Source: Bacillus sp. OK048 (GTDB taxonomy: Bacteria > Bacillota > Bacilli > Bacillales > Cytobacillaceae). From it: a stretch of 64,000 nt of DNA. Position 1 is the first letter of the stretch. Every line of letters begins with the position of its first letter. Location of the stretch: positions 1-64,000 of the forward strand of contig NZ_FNHN01000018.1 in assembly GCF_900103525.1 (NCBI RefSeq), given 5' to 3'. The notes beneath the pieces are model-generated. The model saw only the letters and a list, made by a program, of their open reading frames with translations. It did not search any database and was not told the DNA's origin. The position numbers were made by a program, and so were the translations under genes. Of this stretch, positions 8,284-16,345 are shown piece by piece.

Positions 8284-9588
8284 ATGTATAAAACGAACGT
8301 AAATTTAGAAGAAATGTCTCAAAAGGAAGCAACTGAATTCTTGCATGAAACCGTTCAACCAGATACGGGATCTATCCCTGCCTACCTTCTAGGTGATCCG
8401 ACGATTTATGACTTAGAGCATAAAAAAGTGTTTTTAAAAACATGGATATTCATCGGGCATGAATCAGAAATTCCAAATAAGAATGATTTCATTACCAGGG
8501 ATGTTGCTGGCTATTCTGTCATTCTTTCTCGTGGTGCTGATAATGAAATTCGCGGTCTGTATAATATGTGTACACACCGTGGTATGAAGCTTTGCCGGGC
8601 AGATGCTGGAAATAAATCATCGTTTTCATGTCCTTATCACGGCTTTAATTTTAAAAATAATGGTGATTGTGTCGGTGTTCCACTGCAAAAAGATATTTAC
8701 GGCGATACCTTGGATAAGTCCCAGATGGGGCTGCATAAAATCAGAGTAGAGTCCTATAAAGGGTTAATATTTGGTACATGGAATGATGAAGCAGAGTCTT
8801 TAGATGCCTTTTTAGGCGAGTTTAAATGGTATATTGATATTTTTGCAGGAAGAGCAGAAATGGAAGTAGTGGGACCGCCGCAAAGATTTGTCATTCATTC
8901 GAATTGGAAAATTGGAGCAGATAACTTCGTAGGTGACTCCTATCATACCATGGTTACCCACGGTTCGATTGCTAAATTAGGAATGGTGCCAAGTGCTACT
9001 TATTCGAAAAAAGGCTATCAGATTCACACAACAAATGGTCATGGCTTAAACCTTGGTACACCAAATCCTGACTTTGCGTTTCCAGAAGAATTAAAAGACG
9101 AATACAAAGCAAATTTAACGGATGACCAATACGAAGTGTTAGCTAATCTAAAAAATATGATTGGGAATATCTTTCCGAATTTATCATTTTTAATTTCTCA
9201 TACAAAAATAAAAGGACAATTAATCTCTAATACTTCTATGCGTATTTGGAGACCGATAGCGGCTGACAAAATGGAAGTGATTACGTGGTTCTTAGTAGAG
9301 AAAAATGCTCCTGTGGATTGGAAAATGCGTTCCCGTGAATCGTTCATATTAACCTTCAGTCCTTCAGGTATTTTTGAACAGGATGATACGGAAGTATTTA
9401 CAGATATTACCGCTGCAGCATCTGGTACGATGCCATTAATAAAACAGCTGACATTTAACTATACAATGGGCTTGCACCGACAACCAGTACCAAGTTTTGT
9501 TGGTCCTGGCGTTGTTTATGATGATAAATTTACTGAAGCCAATCAAAGAAATTTTTACCGTTACTGGCTCGACCTGATGACCAAGTGA
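8284..9588 (+). CDS. Rieske non-heme iron ring-hydroxylating dioxygenase, alpha subunit
   Basis: The 434-residue protein has an N-terminal Rieske domain with C96-x-H98 and C116-x2-H119 binding the [2Fe-2S] cluster. The C-terminal catalytic domain has bridging D218, mononuclear-iron ligands H221 and H226 (FVGDSYHTMVTH) and a probable third ligand D368 (EQDDTE). Size and architecture fit alpha subunits of the biphenyl/phenylpropionate/benzoate dioxygenase group. It should insert O2 into an aromatic ring as a cis-dihydrodiol. The ATG follows AAGGGGGAGAA. The beta subunit follows 53 bp on. No ferredoxin or reductase gene is in the cluster, so electrons must come from elsewhere. Confidence 0.9.
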   Translation: MYKTNVNLEEMSQKEATEFLHETVQPDTGSIPAYLLGDPTIYDLEHKKVFLKTWIFIGHESEIPNKNDFITRDVAGYSVILSRGADNEIRGLYNMCTHRGMKLCRADAGNKSSFSCPYHGFNFKNNGDCVGVPLQKDIYGDTLDKSQMGLHKIRVESYKGLIFGTWNDEAESLDAFLGEFKWYIDIFAGRAEMEVVGPPQRFVIHSNWKIGADNFVGDSYHTMVTHGSIAKLGMVPSATYSKKGYQIHTTNGHGLNLGTPNPDFAFPEELKDEYKANLTDDQYEVLANLKNMIGNIFPNLSFLISHTKIKGQLISNTSMRIWRPIAADKMEVITWFLVEKNAPVDWKMRSRESFILTFSPSGIFEQDDTEVFTDITAAASGTMPLIKQLTFNYTMGLHRQPVPSFVGPGVVYDDKFTEANQRNFYRYWLDLMTK

Positions 9589-9641
9589 GATGACTCTCAC
9601 ACGATTTTTATAAAAATTATTATGAATAGGGGGAGAAGCTT

Positions 9642-10151
9642 ATGTCTATTGAGAAGATGTTAGCAACCTATGAATTTGAACAATGGCTCTATCAGGAAGC
9701 AAAACTGATTGATGATATTGATTTTGATGGCTGGTTTAGCTTAATGCACCCAACGTTATCGTACCAAATGCCTGTTCGTGTTAATAAAGAGGGCACAGAA
9801 CGTCCCGATTACGCCCTAGATATGTTTGCTTTTGATGACGACATTGAATTATTGAAGATCCGTGTGGACCGTTTAAAAACGGATTATGCGTGGGCGGAAA
9901 TTCCACCATCACGAACTAAAAGGTTTGTCAGCAACGTTAGGCTGATTGAATATGTTCCCAATGAAAAAGCAGTAGTAAACAGTTATTTACTACTTTATCG
10001 CAGTCGGAGTACAGATATCCATCACGATTTAATTTCCGGTGAACGTCAAGATGAATTTATTTATGAAAATGGTGAGTGGAAGCTGTCTAAACGTTTTTTC
10101 ATTGTCGATCAAACGACCATTAATACACGAAATCTGGCTATTTTTGTGTAG
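9642..10151 (+). CDS. Rieske dioxygenase beta (small) subunit
   Basis: The 169-residue protein matches the length and pattern of ring-hydroxylating dioxygenase beta subunits (SnoaL/NTF2-like cone), including the early segment IDDIDFDGWFSLMHP and the late FIYENGEWKLSKR. It gives structural support to the alpha3-beta3 hexamer and has no catalytic metal. Start ATG after AGGGGGAGAAG. Its position right after the alpha subunit and before a cis-diol dehydrogenase is the classical order of dioxygenase operons. Confidence 0.87.
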   Translation: MSIEKMLATYEFEQWLYQEAKLIDDIDFDGWFSLMHPTLSYQMPVRVNKEGTERPDYALDMFAFDDDIELLKIRVDRLKTDYAWAEIPPSRTKRFVSNVRLIEYVPNEKAVVNSYLLLYRSRSTDIHHDLISGERQDEFIYENGEWKLSKRFFIVDQTTINTRNLAIFV

Positions 10152-10181
10152 TAGCTTTAGGAGTGGGAGGGTGCAGTATTT

Positions 10182-10967
10182 ATGTCTCTGTTAAGCGGAA
10201 AATCCATTTATTTAACTGGTGGTGCCTCTGGTATTGGAAAAGCGGTTACAGAAGCTTTTATCAATGAAGGGGCAGTACTAACTATTCTCGATAAATCAGC
10301 AGAGGGTCTGAACCAATTAAAACAACAGTTTGGCGAGGCGGTGCAGTGTATCGAGGGAGATGTAACAGATTATCAAGCACATGCTCATGCTGTCCGGATG
10401 GCCGTTGAAACATTTGGAAAACTGGATGTTTTTGTGGCGAATGCAGGTGTATTTGATGGGTTTGCTAAATTTCAAAGTGTTACGCCCGAAGCAATGTCAA
10501 ATGCCTATCAAGTCCTGTTCGATATCAATGTGAAAGGCTATTTCAATGGGGCAAAGGCGTCAGTTGATGAATTGAAGAAAACGGGCGGGAATATGATTTT
10601 TACCATGTCTGGAGCAAGTTTTTATCCGGATGGTGGCGGGGTATGGTACACCGCCAGTAAACATGCCCAACTTGGCTTAATGCGCCAGCTTGCGTTTGAA
10701 TTGGCGCCCGATATACGTGTGAATGCCGTTGCTCCGGGTGGAACATTGACAGCACTCAATGTGATTTCTCCGCTTCAGCCATTTGTAAAAATGGTAGACA
10801 ACAACACGAAAGAGAAGAGTATCAAATCGCGGAATCCACTTCGAATCGCAATGTCCTCCGAAGACCATGTTGGGGCTTATCTGCTTTTGGCTTCCAATCA
10901 GGCAAGAGCCATTACAGGGGAAGTGATCTCAAGTGATGGGGGATTAGCAGTTCGCGGGCTAAGTTGA
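10182..10967 (+). CDS. cis-dihydrodiol dehydrogenase (BphB-like SDR)
   Basis: The 261-residue SDR has NAD motif TGGASGIG (12-19), NAG (87-89) and an intact active site, S143, Y156 and K160 (YTASKHA). ILDKSAEGL after the second strand, and FYPDGGG before the catalytic Tyr, are hallmarks of the BphB/HcaB/NahB branch. These enzymes rearomatise cis-dihydrodiols to catechols. That is exactly the step between the Rieske dioxygenase just upstream and the extradiol dioxygenase at 2482. Unlike the SDR at 3422, this one should be an active dehydrogenase. Confidence 0.87.
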   Translation: MSLLSGKSIYLTGGASGIGKAVTEAFINEGAVLTILDKSAEGLNQLKQQFGEAVQCIEGDVTDYQAHAHAVRMAVETFGKLDVFVANAGVFDGFAKFQSVTPEAMSNAYQVLFDINVKGYFNGAKASVDELKKTGGNMIFTMSGASFYPDGGGVWYTASKHAQLGLMRQLAFELAPDIRVNAVAPGGTLTALNVISPLQPFVKMVDNNTKEKSIKSRNPLRIAMSSEDHVGAYLLLASNQARAITGEVISSDGGLAVRGLS

Positions 10968-10991
10968 TTAATCTAATAGGGGTGACTTTTT

Positions 10992-11960
10992 GTGACAGAG
11001 TCGATTACAGAAAAAAAACCGTTAGCTGGAAATAATAGAATAAATCAACTTGCATTTGTTGTTCAGGATATTGAGAAGACATCGGAACTATTTGCTAAGC
11101 TTCTTGGAATCCCAAAGCCTGCTTGGTTTTTAACAGGGGACAGCGAGGTCTCCAAAGTGGTTTTTCGTGGGAAACCTACGAATTCCAGGAGCAAATTAGT
11201 CTTTATGAATACACCAACCATCCAATTCGAATTAATCGAACCTAATAATGAACCAGGTACGATGAGGGAGTTTTTAGATACGGTTGGTGAAGGAATTCAT
11301 CATATTGCCTTTGACGTCGAGTCTATTAAGGAGCAGCTGCCGGTTTTTGAAGGATATGGCTATCACTTACTTCAAAGTGGTGAATTTACCTCAAGTGATG
11401 GCAGGTATGTATATGTTGACACGTTGGATGATCATAAAACGCTTGTAGAACTATTGGAAAGTGCTGAACCACGGGGTACAGCTCCGAGTAAAGCTTCTCA
11501 TGCTCCGTTACTTGGAACCAATAAGGTAGAACAGCTTGCTATTGTCGTAAAAAATCTTGAGAAGGCTGCAGAGGCATACTGTAAACTGCTTGGTGTTGAA
11601 AAGCCTCCAGTGATTCAATCTGGGCCTAGTGATTTGACAAACGTAGTCTTTGAAGGGGAGCCAACCGAAGGTGATTCTAAGTATATGTTTATTAATACAC
11701 CCTTGCTTCAAATTGAATTAATTGAACCAGGAAAATCTCCAAGTACATGGAAAAAGCACATTGATAAATATGGGGAAGGTGTTCACCATATTTCCTTCGT
11801 TATAAAAAATATGGAAGAAAAAATCAAGTTGCTAGAGAGTATGGGCTATCCTGTGATTCAAACGGGCAATTTCTATAATGGAAATGGCCGATATGCATAT
11901 ATGGATACTACTTCAGATTTTAAAGTAATCATTGAGTTACTCGAAAGATATGATATTTGA
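10992..11960 (+). CDS. Tandem VOC protein, methylmalonyl-CoA epimerase-like repeats
   Basis: The 322-residue protein consists of two similar VOC halves (about 15-155 and 175-320). Each reads like a methylmalonyl-CoA epimerase/glyoxalase module: xQLAxVVxxLEK, then GxHHI, then (V/I)ELLE. In both halves the first metal ligand, normally His in the opening strand, is Gln (NQLAF, EQLAI), while the HH and Glu positions remain. It starts with GTG after AGGGGTG. As the last gene before a strong terminator it may isomerise or hydrolyse a ring-cleavage product, but its reaction is unknown. Confidence 0.7.
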   Translation: MTESITEKKPLAGNNRINQLAFVVQDIEKTSELFAKLLGIPKPAWFLTGDSEVSKVVFRGKPTNSRSKLVFMNTPTIQFELIEPNNEPGTMREFLDTVGEGIHHIAFDVESIKEQLPVFEGYGYHLLQSGEFTSSDGRYVYVDTLDDHKTLVELLESAEPRGTAPSKASHAPLLGTNKVEQLAIVVKNLEKAAEAYCKLLGVEKPPVIQSGPSDLTNVVFEGEPTEGDSKYMFINTPLLQIELIEPGKSPSTWKKHIDKYGEGVHHISFVIKNMEEKIKLLESMGYPVIQTGNFYNGNGRYAYMDTTSDFKVIIELLERYDI

Positions 11961-11964
11961 TACT

Positions 11965-11997
11965 AGTGCTAGACACCCTTGGTGGCTGGCACTTTTT
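11965..11997 (+). terminator. Intrinsic terminator ending the catabolic operon
   Basis: AGTGC-TAG-aCACC pairs with GGTGg-CTG-GCACT around a 3-nt loop and is followed by TTTTT. This is a strong rho-independent terminator directly after the tandem VOC gene and marks the right end of the catabolic unit. Confidence 0.85.
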
Positions 11998-12050
11998 AGC
12001 GTATAGTAGAACTATTAAATATCATTGACTTAGATTAAGTGGAGGAACAT

Positions 12051-12668
12051 ATGCAGAAGGCACAAATACCAACTTATGAACGGATTGCCATCGATTTAGC
12101 CAATCGAATTTACGACGGTAAATTTAAAGTGGGTGAAAAGATACACGGGAGGTCGACATTAGCAAGTGATTATAAAGTTTCACCAGAAACAGTTCGTAGG
12201 GCGATCAAGATTTTAGAAGATGTAGAGATTGTTCAATCGACAAAAGGCAGTGGAATTGTTATTTCTTCACGGGAGAATGCCTATAAATATATTCATCGTT
12301 TTTCGAATTTGGCAAGTATCAAAGACTTAGAAAAAGAAATAAACACACTCGTGAAAGAGAAAAATAAGATTGAAGGGCAGCTTTTAGATACTGTAAATAA
12401 GATCATGGATTATTCTACAAAGCTTCGTCATACTAATCCATTGGCACCGATTGAAGTAGAGGTATTTCCAGGTTGTATACATATAGATAAGACGATTTCT
12501 GAAGTGAAATTTTGGCAAAATACAGGAGGAACCGTGATTGGAATGAAAAGAAGGGGTGAATTGATTATTTCTCCGGGACCCTATGCATTGATTCTCGAGG
12601 GAGATGTTTTACTCATTATCGGGGATGATGAAACCTATGAGCGAGTGGTACATTTCATGGAAGATTAG
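12051..12668 (+). CDS. busR: BusR-type regulator: GntR winged helix with C-terminal RCK_C (TrkA-C) domain
   Basis: The 205-residue protein has an N-terminal GntR winged helix (about 1-75, SPETVRRAIKILED), a coiled coil (about 95-130, LEKEINTLVKEKNKIEGQL) and a C-terminal RCK_C fold (about 135-205, ending LILEGDVLLIIGDDE). This exact order defines BusR, the c-di-AMP-dependent repressor of betaine transporters in lactococci and streptococci. An osmolyte-type ABC transporter converges on it 28 bp away, supporting the name. The ATG at 12051 is 5 bp after GGAGG; a GTG at 12039 overlaps the ribosome binding site and is unlikely. c-di-AMP binding is inferred from the family. Confidence 0.75.
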   Translation: MQKAQIPTYERIAIDLANRIYDGKFKVGEKIHGRSTLASDYKVSPETVRRAIKILEDVEIVQSTKGSGIVISSRENAYKYIHRFSNLASIKDLEKEINTLVKEKNKIEGQLLDTVNKIMDYSTKLRHTNPLAPIEVEVFPGCIHIDKTISEVKFWQNTGGTVIGMKRRGELIISPGPYALILEGDVLLIIGDDETYERVVHFMED

Positions 12669-12670
12669 AA

Positions 12671-12691
12671 AAAGCCGGCAGCGCCGGCTTT
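12671..12691. terminator. Bidirectional terminator between busR and the ABC transporter
   Basis: AAAGCCGGC and GCCGGCTTT flank a 3-nt AGC loop. A T-run follows on the plus strand and A-rich sequence precedes, so the hairpin can stop transcripts of both convergent genes. Confidence 0.85.
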
Positions 12692-12696
12692 CTTTT

Positions 12697-14250
12697 TTAC
12701 AGTAGACCTTCTTCTTGTAAAAACTCTTTTGCTACTTTAGCTGGGGATTCCTTCAGGCTATCTACTTTGTAATTCAGGTTTCGCATTTTATCATCTGTCA
12801 ACGTACCAGCAAGTAAATTTAGAGCATCTTTTAATTCAGGATGTTTCGCTAACGTCTCTTCTTTGACAATGGGAACAGCATAGTATGGAGGGAAGAAGTT
12901 TTTATCATCCTCTAATACCTTTAATCCAAATTCCTCAATTAATCCATCGGTTGAAAAGGCATCAATGACATCACTTTTATGATTATTAAGAGCGGTATAG
13001 CGCAATCCACCGTCAACTGCTTGCACATCTTTAAATTTCATATTATAGGCTGTCTCTAGGCCATTTAATCCATCTTCTCGGTTAGCAAACTCAATCGTTG
13101 GCCCCATAATCAAGCCATCGCTTATTTTAGCAAGATCGGAGACAGCCTTCAGATTAAATTGTTCTGCTGTATCCTGACGTACGGCAATAGCATACGTGTT
13201 ATTAAATCCAAGCGGTTTTAACATGTTAATACCATACTTCTCTTTGAATTCCTTTTTTACGTAGTCATACACTTTATCAGGATCACTTTGTGGACTTTGC
13301 TTCAGTATATTTACAAGACCAGTCCCTGTATATTCCACATAGGCATCGATGTCGCCGCTATTTATTGCACCAAAGGCTACCTGTGTCCCGCCTAGGTTCA
13401 GTTTTCTCTCAACTACAAGTTCAGTTTTACTTTCTACTAAATCCGCAAGCATATTCCCTAAAATCAGCTGTTCACTGTAATTTTTAGATCCAATGACAAT
13501 TTTATCTGCGGCATTAACCTTTGAATAAACTGTATAGGCACCGCCTGCAATAATGATCATACTAGCAAACCCAATCACTAGTCTTTTTACTTTCTTACTC
13601 ACTTTTGATGAGGATGTTCGTTTATTCGTATAAGAGAATGAAGATTCTAGTTTCCCAACGATAAAGTCAATTAGTAGAGCAAGAATACATGCAGGGATGG
13701 CTCCTGCTAAAATCATGTAATTATCGACGGTCTGTACACCGGAGAATACGAGATAACCAAGACCGCCTGCACCAACGAAGGCAGCAATTGTCATCAATCC
13801 GACAGCAGTTACCGCAGAAATTCTGATACCCGCCATAATCATCGGAAAGGCTAGTGGCAGCTGAACCTTTTTCATTGTTTGACTCTTGGTCAGACCGATA
13901 CCTTTGGCGGCTTCCAGAATATCAGAATCAATGTTCGTTAATCCTGTATATGTGTTCTTTACGATAGGAAGAAGGGAATACAGAATGACCATGACGATTG
14001 CCGGGGCACTGCCAATTCCAATGAAAGGAATGAGGAATCCAAGTAATGCCAAGCTTGGTACAGCTTGAATCACGTTGGTCGTTCCAATGATTGGCTTTGA
14101 AAGTTTTGGCTCTTTTGAAATCAAAATTCCAAGTGGAATCCCGATAATGACCGCAATCAATACGGAAATAACACTTAAATATATATGTTGACCTAATAAA
14201 TTTAGGATTTGTTCGTAGTTCGCACTTAAATATTTAGTAAAATCAGCCAT
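12697..14250 (-). CDS. Osmoprotectant-type ABC transporter, permease fused to substrate-binding protein
   Basis: This 517-residue fusion has an N-terminal BPD_transp permease (about 1-215, several membrane helices, with the coupling segment EAAKGIGLTKSQTMKKVQLP). A membrane anchor near 222-243 leads to an extracellular OpuCC/ProX-like binding domain (about 250-517; GSKNYSEQLI, YVEYTGTG, GFNNTYA). OpuC-class systems import betaine, carnitine or choline; closely similar fusions (EgtU) import ergothioneine. Its start codon overlaps the ATPase stop (TAATG), so the two are translationally coupled. Regulation by the neighbouring BusR-like protein is likely. Confidence 0.83.
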   Translation of the reverse strand: MADFTKYLSANYEQILNLLGQHIYLSVISVLIAVIIGIPLGILISKEPKLSKPIIGTTNVIQAVPSLALLGFLIPFIGIGSAPAIVMVILYSLLPIVKNTYTGLTNIDSDILEAAKGIGLTKSQTMKKVQLPLAFPMIMAGIRISAVTAVGLMTIAAFVGAGGLGYLVFSGVQTVDNYMILAGAIPACILALLIDFIVGKLESSFSYTNKRTSSSKVSKKVKRLVIGFASMIIIAGGAYTVYSKVNAADKIVIGSKNYSEQLILGNMLADLVESKTELVVERKLNLGGTQVAFGAINSGDIDAYVEYTGTGLVNILKQSPQSDPDKVYDYVKKEFKEKYGINMLKPLGFNNTYAIAVRQDTAEQFNLKAVSDLAKISDGLIMGPTIEFANREDGLNGLETAYNMKFKDVQAVDGGLRYTALNNHKSDVIDAFSTDGLIEEFGLKVLEDDKNFFPPYYAVPIVKEETLAKHPELKDALNLLAGTLTDDKMRNLNYKVDSLKESPAKVAKEFLQEEGLL

Positions 14251-15374
14251 TAAAAGGCCACCTCCAAATCAATTAGTTGGCTGCTTAAAGCCGATAAAAT
14301 ACTACTTCTTGTAATAAGGCCAGTTAATTGCTTTGTTTGATTGATCACAGGAACGTAACCAATTTTATGTTCATTCATGGTCGCTAATATGGAAATTAAG
14401 TTATGATCCTCAGAAACAGCTAGAACATTTTTCTCCATTACACTATCAATCTCGGAATTTCGGTTTAATAATTGAATTCCTTTTAATGTCACCAATCCGA
14501 TTAAAATATTATTTTTATCGGTGACCATTAAGCTATCAACCTTATTAAATTTCATGATTTCAATAGCTTGTAAGACGGTTCGTTTAGCAGTGATCTTAAC
14601 AGGGTTGGAAATCATAATATCCTCCGCCATAAGTAATTCCGGATTGTTCCAAACTCGTCTTTTCCCAATAAATCCTTCAACAAATTCGTTGGCTGGGTTT
14701 TTTAGAATATTTTCAGGGGTGTCAAACTGGAGAATATCGCCGTCTTTTAAAATGCATATCTTATCGGCAATCTTAATCGCTTCGTCCATATCATGAGTGA
14801 CGAAAATGATCGTCTTATTGAGTTCCTTTTGCATTTGGACCAATTCATCCTGAAGCGAGTTTCTTGTAACAGGATCCAATGCACTGAAGGGTTCATCCAT
14901 TAAAATGATATCTGAATCAGTGGAGAATGCTCTTGCTACCCCAATCCTTTGCTGTTGCCCGCCACTTAATTCTTTCGGGAAGCGGTGCAAGAATTCAGAA
15001 GGGTTTAACCCGACAACATGGAGTAGTTCTTCTGTTTTTTTAGCAATGGAAGCTGGATCTTCACCTTTAAGTTTAGGGATCAGTTCCAAATTCTCCTGAA
15101 TCGACATATGTGGGAAAAGGCCAGTATTTTGAATCACATAGCCAATATTTCTCCTAAGCTCAATCGCATCTATTGTAGAAATATCTTTTCCGTTAACAAT
15201 AATTTTCCCTGAAGATGGCTGGATTAATTTATTTATCATTTTTAGCAAAGTGGTTTTCCCACAGCCGCTTGGTCCGATAAAAACAACTAATTGCCCCGCT
15301 TCAATATCTATCGAAAATGGCTTAATAATCGTTTTATTTCTATATTTTTTTACAATCTCTTTAAATTCTATCAA
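14250..15374 (-). CDS. Osmoprotectant-type ABC transporter ATPase with tandem CBS domains
   Basis: The 374-residue ATPase has Walker A GPSGCGKTT (34-42), signature LSGGQQQRIGVARA and Walker B ILMDEPFSALD. Two CBS domains fill residues about 245-370. OpuCA/OpuAA proteins have this layout, and their CBS pair can bind c-di-AMP. The gene starts with TTG about 10 bp after AAGGAGG and overlaps the permease gene by one base. Together with BusR this suggests c-di-AMP control at both transcription and transport. The ligand of the transporter is not certain. Confidence 0.87.
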   Translation of the reverse strand: MIEFKEIVKKYRNKTIIKPFSIDIEAGQLVVFIGPSGCGKTTLLKMINKLIQPSSGKIIVNGKDISTIDAIELRRNIGYVIQNTGLFPHMSIQENLELIPKLKGEDPASIAKKTEELLHVVGLNPSEFLHRFPKELSGGQQQRIGVARAFSTDSDIILMDEPFSALDPVTRNSLQDELVQMQKELNKTIIFVTHDMDEAIKIADKICILKDGDILQFDTPENILKNPANEFVEGFIGKRRVWNNPELLMAEDIMISNPVKITAKRTVLQAIEIMKFNKVDSLMVTDKNNILIGLVTLKGIQLLNRNSEIDSVMEKNVLAVSEDHNLISILATMNEHKIGYVPVINQTKQLTGLITRSSILSALSSQLIDLEVAF

Positions 15375-15413
15375 TATTATACCTCCTTAAAAAATGAGTA
15401 TTCGTAAAAAGTG

Positions 15414-15440
15414 ACAACTTGATGGTAACATATAAGTTGT
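15414..15440. promoter_or_regulatory. Inverted repeat in the ABC transporter promoter region (possible BusR operator)
   Basis: ACAACTT (15414-15420) and AAGTTGT (15434-15440) are a perfect 7-bp inverted repeat 13 bp apart. The left arm extends into AGTGACA. It lies 40-66 bp upstream of the ATPase start in the divergent gap with the M50B-like gene. I could not place an unambiguous -35/-10 pair here, so operator function is inference. Confidence 0.4.
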
Positions 15441-15596
15441 TGGTTTGTCGAATCCTTTTTAAAAAAACTGTTGAAACACAACCCATAAGTACGAGTCTAT
15501 TTTTTTGGTTTTTTAGGAGTTTAAATTTACTGAAAATAAAGAAAAGTGTTAGAATGGAATAAATTAACCAAAGGATAAGAAAAGAGGGGAAGGATC

Positions 15597-16325
15597 ATGA
15601 AATCTCTAAAAGAAAGACTAAGTCTTAAGTTTTTCATCTTCCTTGGTACAGCATTCCTTTTAATACAAATCCCGATCATTGGTGATTATTTTAGAATCAT
15701 AAATACGGTTATCCATGAATCAGGACACGCTTTCATAGCTCTATTCGGAGGGAATGTGGAAACAATATCATTATTCATGAATGCAGATGGTGTTACTCAT
15801 GGAACACAATCGATTTGGGTCATCGACTTTGTTACATGTATAGCAGGATATATGATTTCTTCACTAATGGCATATGGGTCGTTTTGGTTAATTAAAAAGA
15901 AAAAATATACACTTTTCATTGATTTACTATTAGGAGTGATCGTAATTAATTTACTATTATGGGTCCGAAATCCTTATGGTTTATTTTGGCTAGCCTCTTT
16001 CGGTTTTTTATTTCTTGCCTTGCTGATCAAAGGAAGTCAAAAGGTGATTCACAATCTCGTTTTGTTAATTGCATCGATATTGTTGGTAGAATCGGTTAGT
16101 ACAGCATTTGATATTTTTATCATCAGTCTCATTCAGCCGCATTCAGCAGGAGACGCAACAAACTTATCTCAATTAACCGCGATTATCCCTGCGCAAGGAT
16201 GGGGAATCTTTTTCTTTGCTCAAGCACTATTTCTCATTTTGCTTGGATTCAAAAGAGGTTTGTTCAATATAGGTCAAGGGGAGATACAGCGGATTTATCA
16301 GTTAGAAGGTCAAAAAGAATATTAA
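15597..16325 (+). CDS. M50B-like membrane metallopeptidase-family protein
   Basis: The 242-residue polytopic membrane protein has an HExxH zinc motif as HESGH in the first third (NTVIHESGHAFIALFGG), placed after a hydrophobic segment as in Peptidase_M50B proteins. About six hydrophobic stretches follow. The family is uncharacterised and does not clearly match site-2 proteases such as SpoIVFB. The ATG follows AGAGGGGAAGG. It is 20 bp upstream of the nitroreductase gene and probably cotranscribed; nothing links their functions. Confidence 0.7.
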   Translation: MKSLKERLSLKFFIFLGTAFLLIQIPIIGDYFRIINTVIHESGHAFIALFGGNVETISLFMNADGVTHGTQSIWVIDFVTCIAGYMISSLMAYGSFWLIKKKKYTLFIDLLLGVIVINLLLWVRNPYGLFWLASFGFLFLALLIKGSQKVIHNLVLLIASILLVESVSTAFDIFIISLIQPHSAGDATNLSQLTAIIPAQGWGIFFFAQALFLILLGFKRGLFNIGQGEIQRIYQLEGQKEY

Positions 16326-16345
16326 GTGTATAGGGGAGACAATAA

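Noticed and set aside
12051..12668. The GntR-type protein as regulator of the catabolic operators
   Set aside because: Its RCK_C domain and transporter neighbour point to BusR; the terminator at 11,965 separates it from the catabolic operon. The idea is not excluded but less likely.
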